Source of the DNA: Shinella sp. PSBB067
GTDB lineage: Bacteria; Pseudomonadota; Alphaproteobacteria; Rhizobiales; Rhizobiaceae
Assembly (NCBI RefSeq): GCF_016839145.1
Contig: NZ_CP069303.1
Span: 2,542,001 to 2,606,000 of the forward strand
Reading direction: 5' to 3'
DNA length: 64,000 bases
Shown: one piece after another, positions 8,645-17,920 of the stretch
Numbering within the stretch: the first letter of the stretch is position 1
Layout of the letters: each line of letters opens with the position of its first letter
Made by a program: the position numbers and the translations under genes
The notes under the pieces: generated by a model
Database searches by the model: none
Told to the model about the DNA's origin: nothing
Seen by the model: only the letters and a program-made list of their open reading frames with translations

Positions 8645-9673
8645 ATGGACATCGCCGCCAAGCCCGCCAACCATCCGCCCGTCAAGCATGGCAAGGTCGG
8701 CGTGCTGCTCGTCAATCTCGGCACGCCCGACGGTACGGACTACACCTCGATGCGCCGCTACCTGAAGGAGTTCCTGACAGACAAGCGCGTCATCGAATGG
8801 CCGAAGATCGCCTGGTATCCGATCCTCTTCGGCATCGTGCTCAACACGCGCCCCGGCAAGGTCGGCAAGGCCTATGAGACGATCTGGAACAAGGAGCGGA
8901 ACGAGAGCTACCTGCGCACCTATACGCGCAGCCAGGCGGAGCTGATGGCCGAAGCCCTCAAGGATCACGCCGGCGTCATCGTCGACTGGGCCATGCGCTA
9001 CGGCCAGCCCTCCATCGGCTCGCGCATGGAATATCTCCAAAGGCAGGGCTGCGAACGCATCCTCGTCTTCCCGCTCTATCCGCAATATGCGGCCGCGACG
9101 ACGGCGACCGTCAACGACAAGGCCTTCGAGACGCTGCTGAAGATGCGCTGGCAGCCGGCGCTGCGCACCGTGCCGCCCTACCACGACGACCCCGCCTATA
9201 TCGACGCGCTCGCCGTCTCCATCGAAAAGCACCTCGCAACGCTCGACTGGGAGCCGGAACGCGTGCTGGCCTCCTTCCACGGCATTCCCAGAAGCTATTT
9301 CGAGAAGGGCGACCCCTATTACTGCCAGTGCCAGAAGACCGCGCGGCTGCTGCGCGAGCGCCTCGGCTGGTCGGCGGAGAAGCTGGTCCTCACCTTCCAG
9401 TCCCGCTTCGGCCCGGAGGAATGGCTCCAGCCCTATACGGACAAGACCGTGGAGAAGCTGGCGCAGGAAGGCGTCAAGCGCATCGCCGTCTTCAATCCCG
9501 GCTTCGTCTCCGACTGCCTGGAGACGCTGGAGGAGATCGCCGAGCAGGCCGCCGAGAGCTTCCTGCACAATGGCGGCGAGAAATTCTCGCACATCCCCTG
9601 TCTGAACGATTCTCCGGAAGGCATGGCCGTTCTGGAGACGGTCGTGCGGCGGGAGCTCTCCGGCTGGGTATGA
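8645..9673 (+). CDS. hemH: Ferrochelatase
   Basis: A 342-residue enzyme that inserts Fe2+ into protoporphyrin IX in the last step of haem synthesis, at the inner face of the cytoplasmic membrane. The family signature is clear: VLLVNLGTPD near the N-terminus, SFHGIPRSYF with the catalytic histidine, TFQSRFGPEEWL, and FNPGFVSDCLETLEEI near the C-terminus. The start at 8645 has a modest AGGATC site. Length is standard for the proteobacterial enzyme. The next gene, qmcA, begins 90 bases downstream with no obvious terminator between them. Confidence 0.95.
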   Translation: MDIAAKPANHPPVKHGKVGVLLVNLGTPDGTDYTSMRRYLKEFLTDKRVIEWPKIAWYPILFGIVLNTRPGKVGKAYETIWNKERNESYLRTYTRSQAELMAEALKDHAGVIVDWAMRYGQPSIGSRMEYLQRQGCERILVFPLYPQYAAATTATVNDKAFETLLKMRWQPALRTVPPYHDDPAYIDALAVSIEKHLATLDWEPERVLASFHGIPRSYFEKGDPYYCQCQKTARLLRERLGWSAEKLVLTFQSRFGPEEWLQPYTDKTVEKLAQEGVKRIAVFNPGFVSDCLETLEEIAEQAAESFLHNGGEKFSHIPCLNDSPEGMAVLETVVRRELSGWV

Positions 9674-9763
9674 GCCGGATTATTCCTCTTCCCGTCCAAA
9701 TAGACTGGCATCGCGGCGCGTATCCCTTACAGTAGCGCCGCAATGCCTTTTGGAGAGAAGAAC

Positions 9764-10795
9764 ATGGATTTTGCCGGACTGGATATCGTCGTCATCGCCC
9801 TCGTGGTCCTGGTCGTCCTGATCCTCTTTGCCGGGATCAAGACGATCCCGCAGGGCTACCAGTACACGGTGGAACGCTTCGGCCGCTATACGCGCACGCT
9901 GCAGCCCGGCCTCAACCTCATCATCCCCTTCATCGACCGCATCGGGGCGAAGATGAACGTGATGGAACAGGTGCTCGACATCCCGACGCAGGAGGTCATC
10001 ACCCGCGACAATGCCAGCGTTTCGGCCGACGGCGTCGCCTTCTACCAGATTCTCAACGCCGCGCAGGCCGCCTATCAAGTCGCCCATCTGGAAAACGCGA
10101 TCCTCAACCTCACCATGACCAACATCCGCTCGGTCATGGGCTCGATGGATCTGGACGAGCTCCTGTCCAACCGTGATGTCATCAACGACAAGCTGCTCCG
10201 CGTGGTGGACGAGGCCGCCAATCCCTGGGGCATCAAGATCACCCGCGTCGAGATCAAGGACATCGCGCCGCCGAAGGACCTCGTCGAATCGATGGGCCGG
10301 CAGATGAAGGCCGAGCGCGAGAAGCGCGCGCAGGTGCTGGAAGCCGAAGGCGCCCGCAATGCGCAGATCCTGCGCGCCGAAGGCGCCAAGCAATCCGCCA
10401 TCCTGGAGGCCGAGGGCCTGCGGGAAGCGGCCTTCCGCGACGCCGAGGCGCGCGAACGCCTCGCGGAAGCGGAAGCCAAGGCGACCAGGGTGGTTTCCGA
10501 GGCCATTGCCTCCGGCAACGTGCAGGCGATCAACTACTTCGTCGCGCAGAAATACACCGAGGCCATGGCCGCCATCGGCAAGGCGCCGAACTCGAAGATC
10601 GTGCTGATGCCCATGGAAGCCTCCTCGCTCGTCGGCTCGCTCGGCGGCATCGGCGCCATCGCCAGGGAAGTGTTCGGCGACGGCCCGGCGCCCGGCGGCA
10701 ATGCGCCGACGGCTCGCCAGCCGGCGCCGGCGTCGACCACGGCGGCCTCGACGCCCGCCTTCCGCAACCCGTTCGACACCCCACGGGGATCGTGA
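9764..10795 (+). CDS. qmcA: SPFH-domain membrane protein, QmcA/paraslipin type
   Basis: A 343-residue protein anchored by an N-terminal membrane segment (about residues 5-22, rich in Val, Ile and Leu). An SPFH/band-7 domain follows, with [19 protein letters not shown], then a long charged coiled coil of Glu-Ala-Lys-Arg (about residues 180-245). The C-terminal tail is rich in Pro, Ala and Thr. SPFH proteins scaffold membrane microdomains and often pair with NfeD partners, as here. ATG 9764 sits 6 bases after TTGGAGAGAA; an upstream in-frame ATG at 9743 would include that ribosome site in the coding region and is rejected. It is translationally linked to the nfeD-like gene. Confidence 0.9.
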   Translation: MDFAGLDIVVIALVVLVVLILFAGIKTIPQGYQYTVERFGRYTRTLQPGLNLIIPFIDRIGAKMNVMEQVLDIPTQEVITRDNASVSADGVAFYQILNAAQAAYQVAHLENAILNLTMTNIRSVMGSMDLDELLSNRDVINDKLLRVVDEAANPWGIKITRVEIKDIAPPKDLVESMGRQMKAEREKRAQVLEAEGARNAQILRAEGAKQSAILEAEGLREAAFRDAEARERLAEAEAKATRVVSEAIASGNVQAINYFVAQKYTEAMAAIGKAPNSKIVLMPMEASSLVGSLGGIGAIAREVFGDGPAPGGNAPTARQPAPASTTAASTPAFRNPFDTPRGS

Positions 10796-10797
10796 TC

Positions 10798-11256
10798 ATG
10801 ATCCGCGGCATCGTCACCGAACTCGGTCCATGGGCCTGGTGGGTGCTGGGGATCGTCCTCCTGATCCTCGAGGTTCTGCTGCCCGGCGTCTTCCTCGTCT
10901 GGATCGGCATCGCCGCCATCCTCACCGGCGCCCTGTCGCTCGCGCTCTGGGGCGAGGCCTTCTGGGCGTGGCAGGCGCAGTGGGTGGTCTTCGCCGTGCT
11001 GTCGCTGGTTGCGGCCCTCGTCGGCCGGCGCATCGTCAGCACAAGGGGCCAGTCGAGCGACCAGCCGCACCTCAACCAGCGCGGCCAGAGCCTCGTCGGC
11101 CGCACGGCGACGCTGGAACAGCCGATCGCCGAGGGCCGCGGCCGCATCCGGCTCGACGATACGATGTGGAGCGTCCAGGGGCCGGACCTTCCGGTCGGCG
11201 CGCGCGTGCGCGTCACGGCCAGCAACGGCCGCGACCTGACGGTGGAACCGGTCTAG
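10798..11256 (+). CDS. NfeD-family membrane protein
   Basis: A 152-residue short NfeD protein. Two to three membrane segments lie in the first 80 residues (WWVLGIVLLILEVLLPG and WVVFAVLSLVAALVG), and a C-terminal OB-fold-like domain begins LVGRTATLEQPI and ends VRVTASNGRDLTVEPV. It follows qmcA by 2 bases, the classic SPFH-NfeD pairing, and probably forms a membrane complex with it. ATG 10798 is preceded by CACGGGGAT; a GTG at 10792 is an alternative start overlapping qmcA. The TAG stop overlaps the kdsD stop on the other strand through a shared CTAG. Confidence 0.88.
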   Translation: MIRGIVTELGPWAWWVLGIVLLILEVLLPGVFLVWIGIAAILTGALSLALWGEAFWAWQAQWVVFAVLSLVAALVGRRIVSTRGQSSDQPHLNQRGQSLVGRTATLEQPIAEGRGRIRLDDTMWSVQGPDLPVGARVRVTASNGRDLTVEPV

Positions 11257-12248
11257 GCCGCGCCGATCCTCAGCAGATCGTGGAAATGCACGATGCCGAC
11301 GGGACGGAACGCCTCGTCGGTGACGATCAGCGCCGAGATGTTGTGCTGGTTGAGAAGGCCGAGCGCGGCCGTCGCCAGCGTCGACGGCTTCACCGTCTTG
11401 GGGCTGCGCGTCATCACCTCGTCGACGCTGAGTTCGGAAAGGTTGCGCGCAAGATTGCGCGCGATGTCGCCGTCCGTGACGATGCCGACCAGCGTGCCCT
11501 CGCCATCGATGACGCCGACGCAGCCGTAACGCTTCTGCGCCAGCATGTGCACGGCATCCGGCATCGAGGTGCCGAGCGCGACGAGCGGCATGTGCTCGCC
11601 GCCGTGCATGATGTCGCCGACATGGGAAAGGCTCGCGCCGAGCTTGCCGCCGGGATGGAAGGTCTTGAAATCCGTCGCCGTGAAGCCGCGCGCCTCCAGC
11701 AGCGACACGGCGATGGCGTCGCCGAGCGCAAGCTGCATCAGCGTCGAGGTCGTGGGCGCAAGGCCATGCGGGCAGGCTTCCTGCGTCTTCGGCAGCAGCA
11801 GCACGATGTCGGCCGCGCGCGCTAGGGCCGAGCGCTCGCCCGATGTCATGGCGATGAGCGGGATGGAGAAGCGGCGGGAATAGGAGACAATGCCCTGCAG
11901 CTCGGCGGTCTCGCCGCTCCACGACAGCGCGAGGATCACGTCGTCGCGGCCGATCATGCCGAGGTCGCCATGGTTGGCCTCGACGGGATGGACGAAGAAG
12001 GAGGACGTGCCGGTCGAGGCGAGCGTGGCGGCGATCTTCGTGCCGATATGGCCCGACTTGCCGATCCCCGTGACGATCACCCGCCCGGCAATGCCGCCGA
12101 TGAGGGCGACAGCCTCGCAGAACACGTCGTGCATCTCGCCTTCCAGCGCCGCGGAAAGGGCGATGAGCCCCGCCTTCTCCGTCTCGATCGTGCGGATCGC
12201 GGAGGCAATGGCGCCGCCGCCGTCAACTTTTACCTGTCTCGTGATCAT
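11253..12248 (-). CDS. kdsD: Arabinose-5-phosphate isomerase (KpsF/GutQ family)
   Basis: A 331-residue isomerase that converts ribulose-5-phosphate to arabinose-5-phosphate, the first step toward KDO for lipopolysaccharide. It contains an N-terminal SIS domain (VTGIGKSGHIGTKIAATLASTGT, then HGDLGMI and SWSGETAEL) and two C-terminal CBS domains (MPDAVHMLAQKRYGCVGVID and TVKPSTLATAALGLL). ATG 12248 follows GAGGCGC; a longer reading from 12323 adds a non-conserved stretch and is rejected. It converges on the nfeD-like gene with a 4-base overlap. Rhizobial genomes may hold more than one paralogue, so dedicated LPS duty is an inference. Confidence 0.9.
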   Translation of the reverse strand: MITRQVKVDGGGAIASAIRTIETEKAGLIALSAALEGEMHDVFCEAVALIGGIAGRVIVTGIGKSGHIGTKIAATLASTGTSSFFVHPVEANHGDLGMIGRDDVILALSWSGETAELQGIVSYSRRFSIPLIAMTSGERSALARAADIVLLLPKTQEACPHGLAPTTSTLMQLALGDAIAVSLLEARGFTATDFKTFHPGGKLGASLSHVGDIMHGGEHMPLVALGTSMPDAVHMLAQKRYGCVGVIDGEGTLVGIVTDGDIARNLARNLSELSVDEVMTRSPKTVKPSTLATAALGLLNQHNISALIVTDEAFRPVGIVHFHDLLRIGAA

Positions 12249-12380
12249 GCGCCTCGTTAGCGCTTTTGCCCGCCTCTGTCCATTGTGAAGGTCGGGCGCG
12301 CATATCGCGCCGACGGCAACCAAGCGTTAACCATGCCGGTTTACGTTCGCTTAGGAAATTGAAGAATCGCGGACCCGATC

Positions 12381-13886
12381 ATGGCAGAGGCAAAGGCAAG
12401 GGAAAGCGGGGCACGGCTGCCTCGCGCGGGACGGCGACTGGCCGGGCTTCTGCTCGCCGGCACCATGCTTGCCGCCATGCCCGCGCTGGCCCAGCAGGCG
12501 CCCCCCGTCACGCCCTTTGCCTTCCCCGCGCCGACAACAGGCAACGGCGATCCCTTTGCGGACACGCAAGGCGCGGGCGATGGCGCGAGCGCGGATGCAG
12601 CCAGCACATCCTCGCCCCCTGCCCGCCCGGTGCTGACCGATGAGGCCGCGGCAGCGCTTGCCGATGCGGATGACGGCTATGGCCCCGCGGAGCGCCGGGT
12701 CGAGCGGCAGAACACGCGCGAAGGCAGCGTCGACGGTGCACGCAGCCGCTTCGGCGATCCCTACGAGCCGACGGGCATCCGGGTCGGCACCTTCATCCTG
12801 CGGCCCTCGATCTCGCAGAACCTCGGCTACGAGAAGACGAAGACGGGCGCCACCGCGACGAGCCGCACCTATTCCCAGACCGGGTTTAGAGGATCGCTGA
12901 CCTCCGACTGGTCGCGCCACCAGCTCACCATCGATGCCGAGGGCATCTACCAGCGCAACATCAGCGGCACCGGGGAGACCCGGCCGCAGGCCCGGGTGAC
13001 CGGCGATCTCCGCCTCGATCTCAGCGACGACACCATCGCCCACATCACCGGCGGCTATGCCTTCGAGCGGGAGAACTCCACCGATCCCAATGCCGTCAGC
13101 GGCGCCAGCGTCCAGTCCGGCGTGCAGACCCTCACGGGCGGCGCCCGCGTCACGCGCGATTTCGGCCTGATCCGCGGCACGATCGGCGCGGATGCGGAGC
13201 GACGCACCTATGGTTCCGCGACCCTTTCCGACGGCAGCAAGCTCGACCTTTCCGACCGCAACTACACCGAGGGAACGCTGACGGGCCGCATCGGCTACGA
13301 GCTTTCCCCGGCCCTGATCCCCTATCTCGAAGCCTCCGTCGGACGGGCCGTCTATGACGACAAGCTGGATTCGTCCGGCTACCAGCGCTCCTTTTCCACG
13401 CTTGGCGGACGAGCCGGGGTGGAAATCGATCTCGGCGAGAAGCTGCGCGGCGATCTCGGGGCCGGCTACAAGCGCGCGACGTTCGACGACAGCCGGCTTG
13501 CCGCCCTCGAAGGCCTCACGGTGGACGGTTCCATCCAATGGTCCCCCCATCGCGGCACCGACCTGAGGCTCGGCCTGCGCACGGATCTCGAGCCGTCCGC
13601 GACGGCGGGCGAGAGCGGCTACGTCTCCTACGGCGCGACGGCCGAGCTGACGCATGAACTGAGGGACAATCTCGTGGCGCGGCTCAGCGCCGCCTACACG
13701 CTGCGCGACTTCCCGGCCGCGGGCGCCGCCAACCAGAACATCTATCTGGCCGGCGCCGGCCTCACCTGGAACATCAACCGCTGGCTCGCGATGACCGGCG
13801 ATGTCTCCTACGAGTTGACGCGCCAGAAGGGCGCGGCCAATACCGGCGTTACGCGCGCCGGCATCGGCCTGGTCCTGCGCCGCTGA
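12381..13886 (+). CDS. Outer-membrane beta-barrel protein
   Basis: A 501-residue exported protein. The signal is long and basic, with hydrophobic core LAGLLLAGTMLAAMPALA ending near residue 38. A disordered Pro/Ala-rich segment follows to about residue 110, then repeated amphipathic strands typical of a barrel (for example SQTGFRGSLTSDWSRHQLTID and ARVTGDLRLDLSDDTIAHI) end in GIGLVLRR. It resembles the alphaproteobacterial outer-membrane beta-barrel family (Pfam BBP2 type). Function is unknown; it may be a porin or surface anchor. The ribosome site before ATG 12381 is weak. It abuts galU tail to tail with no spare base. Confidence 0.8.
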   Translation: MAEAKARESGARLPRAGRRLAGLLLAGTMLAAMPALAQQAPPVTPFAFPAPTTGNGDPFADTQGAGDGASADAASTSSPPARPVLTDEAAAALADADDGYGPAERRVERQNTREGSVDGARSRFGDPYEPTGIRVGTFILRPSISQNLGYEKTKTGATATSRTYSQTGFRGSLTSDWSRHQLTIDAEGIYQRNISGTGETRPQARVTGDLRLDLSDDTIAHITGGYAFERENSTDPNAVSGASVQSGVQTLTGGARVTRDFGLIRGTIGADAERRTYGSATLSDGSKLDLSDRNYTEGTLTGRIGYELSPALIPYLEASVGRAVYDDKLDSSGYQRSFSTLGGRAGVEIDLGEKLRGDLGAGYKRATFDDSRLAALEGLTVDGSIQWSPHRGTDLRLGLRTDLEPSATAGESGYVSYGATAELTHELRDNLVARLSAAYTLRDFPAAGAANQNIYLAGAGLTWNINRWLAMTGDVSYELTRQKGAANTGVTRAGIGLVLRR

Positions 13887-14774
13887 CTACCTGAGGTCCG
13901 AAACGAGCTTCTTCAGCGGGCCTTCGATCGACGGGCGGATATCCGCGCGGGCAAGAGCGAAGGCGATGTTGGCGAGGATGAAGCCATCCTTGGCGCCGCA
14001 GTCGTAGGTCTCGCCGCGGAAGTGGTAGGCGGCGAACTTCTGGCTGTCGGCAAGCTTCACCATGGCGTCGGTGAGCTGGATCTCGTTGCCGGCGCCGCGC
14101 TCCTGCGTGGAGAGGATCGGGAAGATTTCCGGCTGCAGGATGTAGCGGCCGTTGATGAAGAAGTTGGACGGCGCGGTGCCCGGCGCCGGCTTCTCGACCA
14201 TCTTCGTGATGGCGAAGCCCTCGCCGACCTTCTCGCCGACGCCGACGATGCCGTATTTGTGCGCCTGGTCGGGCGCGCATTCCTCGACGGCGATGATATT
14301 CGCGCCCGAATGCTCGAAGAGCTCGACCATGCCCTTCATGCAGCCCTTCTCGCCCTTCATGATCATGTCGGGCAGGAGCAGCGCGAACGGTTCGTTGCCG
14401 ACCAACTCGCGGGCACACCACACGGCATGGCCAAGGCCCAGCGGCTCCTGCTGGCGGGTGAAGCTCGTGGAGCCGGCGACGGGCAGGATGCTTTCGAGCA
14501 GCGTCAGCTCGGCCGTCTTGTTGCGCTCGCGCAGCGTCTGCTCCAGCTCGACCTGGATGTCGAAATAGTCCTCGATGACGGCCTTGGAGCGGCCCGTGAC
14601 GAAGATCAGGTGCTCGATGCCCGCATCAAGCGCCTCGTCCACCACATACTGGATCACCGGCTTGTCGACGACCGTCAGCATTTCCTTCGGGACGGCCTTC
14701 GTCGCCGGGAGGAAGCGCGTGCCGAGGCCGGCCACCGGGAAGACTGCTTTGCGAACCTTGCGTGTCTGCGACAT
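13887..14774 (-). CDS. galU: UTP-glucose-1-phosphate uridylyltransferase
   Basis: A 295-residue nucleotidyltransferase that makes UDP-glucose for exopolysaccharide, cyclic glucan and LPS synthesis. The N-terminal signature [23 protein letters not shown] and the metal-binding [10 protein letters not shown] segment are intact, as are [20 protein letters not shown] and YDCGAKDGF. Start ATG 14774 follows GAGGTGA by 6 bases; an upstream in-frame extension to 15020 is non-coding in composition. The 200-base AT-rich gap to the transglycosylase gene must hold divergent promoters for both. It uses glucose-1-phosphate, the same pool that feeds glgC at about 54.7 kb. Confidence 0.95.
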   Translation of the reverse strand: MSQTRKVRKAVFPVAGLGTRFLPATKAVPKEMLTVVDKPVIQYVVDEALDAGIEHLIFVTGRSKAVIEDYFDIQVELEQTLRERNKTAELTLLESILPVAGSTSFTRQQEPLGLGHAVWCARELVGNEPFALLLPDMIMKGEKGCMKGMVELFEHSGANIIAVEECAPDQAHKYGIVGVGEKVGEGFAITKMVEKPAPGTAPSNFFINGRYILQPEIFPILSTQERGAGNEIQLTDAMVKLADSQKFAAYHFRGETYDCGAKDGFILANIAFALARADIRPSIEGPLKKLVSDLR

Positions 14775-14976
14775 ATTCACCTCGTTGAGCCCGTAGCCGT
14801 CATGGCCGGGACATATATGTGTGCCGGAATAGACTTCAATTGCTATTTTTTTACAAAGAGAGACGCGGCAAAATTTTGATGGTAAAGAATTTGTTGACTT
14901 CGTTTTTATAAGTTTTGCGCTCAGCCGGTGGTTCCGCGCCATCGTACCGAAATTTAGGAAACGGACACGACAGCCG

Positions 14977-16200
14977 ATGACACAGAATCTGAAAACCGTT
15001 CTGCGCCGATCCGCGCTCACCCTTCTTCTTTCGGCGGGGCTCCTTGCTCAGGCTACAATGGCCCGCGCGGCCGACCCGCGCTTCCAGAAATGGATTGCCG
15101 ATTTCTACGCGACGGCGGCCGAGGCGGGCATCAGCAAGTCGACCTACCAGAAGGCGTTTTCCGGCGTGAAGACGCCCGATCCTGATGTGATCCAGAAGGC
15201 GACCTACCAGCCGGAATTCACCAACAAGATCTGGGACTATCTCGATTCGCGCGTCAACCCCTACACGGTGAAGATCGGCCGCGAGATGGCCGCCAAGCAC
15301 GGCCGCACGCTCACCGCGCTGGAGCGCCATTTCGGCGTCGATCGCAACATCCTCCTCGCCATCTGGTCGATGGAATCGAACTACGGCGCGGTGCTGAAAA
15401 AGGACGACCGGCTGCACTATGTGCCGCGCGCGCTCGCAACGCTCGCCTATGCCGACCAGAAGCGCGCGAAATACGCCCGCACGCAGCTCATCGCCGCACT
15501 CAAGATCATCCAGCGCGGCGACATCGACGCCGCCGACATGACCGGCTCCTGGGCCGGCGCCATGGGCCACACCCAGTTCATCCCGACGAGCTACCTGCTC
15601 TACGCCATTGACGCCGACGGCAACGGCCAGCGCGACATTTGGAACTCCGTGCCGGACGCGCTGGCGACCGCCGCGAACCTGCTGGCCAAGAATGGCTGGC
15701 AGGCCGGCAAGACCTGGGGCTACGAGATCGTCGTGCCGCAGGGCGGCAACAAATATTCCGGCCAGACGAAGACGCTCGCCCAATGGGCCAAGCTCGGCTT
15801 CACGCGCCCGGGCGGCAACGGCTTCAAGAACGGCGCCGACCGGGCCGAGCTCAAGCTGCCGGCGAACGGCGGGCCGGGCTTCCTGATGACCAAGAACTTC
15901 TTCGTCATCAAGCGCTACAACGCCTCCGATTCGTACGCGATGGGCGTCGGCATGCTGGCCGACCAGATCGCCGGCTATGGCGGCGTCAAGCAGCGCTGGC
16001 CGCGGCCGGACGGCGCGCTCGACATCACCGAGAAGTTCGAGCTCCAGACCCGCCTCAAGGAACTCGGCTACTACGAGGGCGAGGTGGACGGCAATTTCGG
16101 CTCCGGCTCGAAGGCTGCCATCCAGGCCTTCCAGAGCCGCATCGGCCTTGCCGCCGACGGCGAGCCGAGCCAGCAGCTCCTGCGCGCGCTGCGCCGCTGA
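14977..16200 (+). CDS. Lytic murein transglycosylase, MltB family, with peptidoglycan-binding domain
   Basis: A 407-residue periplasmic enzyme that cleaves glycan strands to 1,6-anhydro ends. A signal peptide (about residues 1-31, ending MARA) has no lipobox, so unlike MltB of E. coli it is probably soluble. The SLT_2-type catalytic domain has Glu133 in [11 protein letters not shown], followed by [17 protein letters not shown] and [14 protein letters not shown]. The C-terminus (about 348-405) is a PG_binding_1 module with [21 protein letters not shown] terminator follows. It is flanked by galU and a DUF459 gene in an envelope-related cluster. Confidence 0.92.
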   Translation: MTQNLKTVLRRSALTLLLSAGLLAQATMARAADPRFQKWIADFYATAAEAGISKSTYQKAFSGVKTPDPDVIQKATYQPEFTNKIWDYLDSRVNPYTVKIGREMAAKHGRTLTALERHFGVDRNILLAIWSMESNYGAVLKKDDRLHYVPRALATLAYADQKRAKYARTQLIAALKIIQRGDIDAADMTGSWAGAMGHTQFIPTSYLLYAIDADGNGQRDIWNSVPDALATAANLLAKNGWQAGKTWGYEIVVPQGGNKYSGQTKTLAQWAKLGFTRPGGNGFKNGADRAELKLPANGGPGFLMTKNFFVIKRYNASDSYAMGVGMLADQIAGYGGVKQRWPRPDGALDITEKFELQTRLKELGYYEGEVDGNFGSGSKAAIQAFQSRIGLAADGEPSQQLLRALRR

Positions 16201-16222
16201 CCGGAGCGCGCAAGCAGGCATG

Positions 16223-16247
16223 AGGGGCGCCCCCAGCGCCCCTTTTT
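16223..16247 (+). terminator. Rho-independent terminator after the transglycosylase gene
   Basis: Stem AGGGGCGC / GCGCCCCT with a CCCCA loop and a TTTTT tail, 22 bases past the stop. Confidence 0.88.
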
Positions 16248-16335
16248 GCTGGCGGGCGCTTCCGCTCGCCGCCGGCATTTGCCATCATGCCGCCACCGGG
16301 CATCCGCAGGATCGCGGCGAGAACGGAGCTTCGTG

Positions 16336-17487
16336 ATGAACAGGACGACGACCATCCGGATTGTGCGCCTCGGCCTTGCGCTTGCGGCCGCCGCAAGCGT
16401 CGTCGTCACCTCGCTGCCCGCCGGCGCGCAGGAGCAGCGCCGCGAGCGCAAGACCATCCTCGAACTTCTCTTCGGCACGAAGCGCAAGGCCGCCGAGCCC
16501 GAGCCGCAGGTCCAGAAGCCGCGCACCGTCATCCGCAAGAAGAAGCCGGCCCCGGCGGTCGCCAGGAAGGCCGAGCCGCCGCCGGTCGAGAAGCTGCCCG
16601 AAGCCAAGGTGGTGCTCGTCGTCGGCGACTTCATCGCCGGCAGCCTCGGCGACGGCCTCGACGCCGCCTTCGAGACGACGCCCGGCATCCGCGTCGAGCG
16701 CCGCACCAACGGCTCTTCCGGCATCGTGCGCGAGGACTATTACAACTGGCCCGCATCGCTTCCCGACCTGATCGCGGAAACCAAGCCGGCCCTCATCGTC
16801 GTCAGCATGGGCGCCAACGACCGCCAGCAGATGGCGGTCGCCGACGAGAAGGAGAAGTTCCGCTCCGACGCCTGGACCAGGGAATACGAGGCGCGCGTCG
16901 CGCGCATCGCGGCGCTCGCCCGGCAGGACGGCAAGCCGCTGCTCTGGATGGGCATGCCGCCCTTCCAGTCCTCCGCGCTGACGGCGGACATGACGACGCT
17001 CAACAATCTCTATCGCGCGGGCGCGGAGAAGGCCGGCGGCGAGTTCGTCGACATCTGGGACGGCTTCGTCGACGAGGACGGCAAGTTCGTCATTTCCGGC
17101 TCCGACATCAACGGCCAGCAGGTGCGCCTGCGCGGCTCCGACGGCATCAACTTCACCAAGGCCGGCAAGCGCAAGCTCGCCTTCTACGTGGAAAAGGAAA
17201 TCCGCCGCCTGCTCGGCGACGCCGCCGCCGACGGCCCGGGCCTGCAGGGCGACCTCAAGGACCTCGTCGTCGCGACGCCCCCGGCGGAAGACGCCGAGAT
17301 CACCAAGACCCAGCCCATCAGCCTCGCCGACCCGGCACTGGACGGCGGCACCGCACTCCTCGGCGGCACGCCGATCAAGGGCACCGGCAAGAGCCTGCGC
17401 GACAAGCTGGTGGAAAAGGGCGAGACCGCCGATGCCCCCCTCGGCCGTGTGGACGATTTCCGGCTGGACAAGACGGCGACGCCATAG
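16336..17487 (+). CDS. Exported DUF459/SGNH-like protein with degenerate active site
   Basis: A 383-residue protein. The signal peptide (about 1-31, ending AGA) is followed by a basic Pro/Lys-rich stretch (to about 90), then an SGNH-hydrolase-like domain: block I VVGDFIAGSL, a GAND block in MGANDRQ, and block V DGINFTKAG. In active SGNH enzymes block I has a GDS serine and block V an Asp-x-x-His; here these positions are Phe and Asn, so ordinary esterase chemistry looks lost. The C-terminal 90 residues are low-complexity. ATG 16336 follows CGGAGCTTC; an in-frame ATG at 16246 lies in the preceding terminator. DUF459 proteins are found near cell-wall and cellulose genes, but no function is established. 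Confidence 0.82.
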   Translation: MNRTTTIRIVRLGLALAAAASVVVTSLPAGAQEQRRERKTILELLFGTKRKAAEPEPQVQKPRTVIRKKKPAPAVARKAEPPPVEKLPEAKVVLVVGDFIAGSLGDGLDAAFETTPGIRVERRTNGSSGIVREDYYNWPASLPDLIAETKPALIVVSMGANDRQQMAVADEKEKFRSDAWTREYEARVARIAALARQDGKPLLWMGMPPFQSSALTADMTTLNNLYRAGAEKAGGEFVDIWDGFVDEDGKFVISGSDINGQQVRLRGSDGINFTKAGKRKLAFYVEKEIRRLLGDAAADGPGLQGDLKDLVVATPPAEDAEITKTQPISLADPALDGGTALLGGTPIKGTGKSLRDKLVEKGETADAPLGRVDDFRLDKTATP

Positions 17488-17920
17488 GGAAACAAAGCCC
17501 CCCCTCTGCCTGACGATAAGCGGGAGGCTTGCTCATCGTTCGAAATGGAATGCAGAGGATGCGGCACGTTAAGTCCCTCCCCCTTGCGGGGAGGGATTTA
17601 GGGAGGGGTCTTCCCAAGTAATGCCCCTGCTTCGCGGGGCCACCCCCTCTGCCTGCCGGCATCTCCCCCACAAGGGGGGAGAAAGCGGAAGGCGTGCTCA
17701 TCGTTCAAAATGAAATGCAAAGGGCGCGGCACCGTAAGCCCCTCCCCCTTGTGGGGAGGGGTTGGGGAGGGGGCTTCCCACCGCGGCAAGTCACGGCGCT
17801 CCGCAAATCTTGCAAAGCGGGCTGCTCCCGCCAACCCTTGGGAGTTGCATGGAGCCCGAGAACGCATGAAGGCGCGCCGGCATGCCGGCGCGCCCTCTCA
17901 AATCCTGGCCCTTTCGAACC
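17488..17920. repeat. Intergenic block of palindromic repeats, including a 90-bp direct repeat
   Basis: This 433-base gap contains no gene. Copy 1 (17526-17616) and copy 2 (17692-17780) of a roughly 90-bp unit share GCTCATCGTTC, then GGCAC-GTAAG and CTCCCCCTTG-GGGGAGGG, and both end in CTTCCCA. Between them, 17643-17690 has CCCCCTCTGCCTGCCGGCATCTCCCCC, a motif also seen in the pabC insertion near 3505-3533. The arms CCCTCCCC / GGGGAGGG form hairpins. This looks like decay or duplication of dispersed rhizobial repeat units. Confidence 0.8.
17871..17894 (-). terminator. 24-bp perfect palindrome downstream of gltD, probable terminator
   Basis: GGCGCGCCGGCA / TGCCGGCGCGCC is a perfect 12-bp inverted repeat starting 26 bases past the gltD stop. 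On the minus strand it is followed by TTCATGCGTT, a poor T tail, so termination strength is uncertain. Confidence 0.5.

Noticed and set aside
14775..15020. N-terminal extension of galU to 15020
   Set aside because: The extension is AT-rich, unconserved in character and lies across the divergent promoter region; ATG 14774 has a GAGGTGA ribosome site and matches the family start.
17488..17920. CRISPR array in the repeat block before gltD
   Set aside because: Only two long, imperfect direct copies with palindromic G/C runs; no short regular repeats or unique spacers, and no cas genes anywhere in the window.
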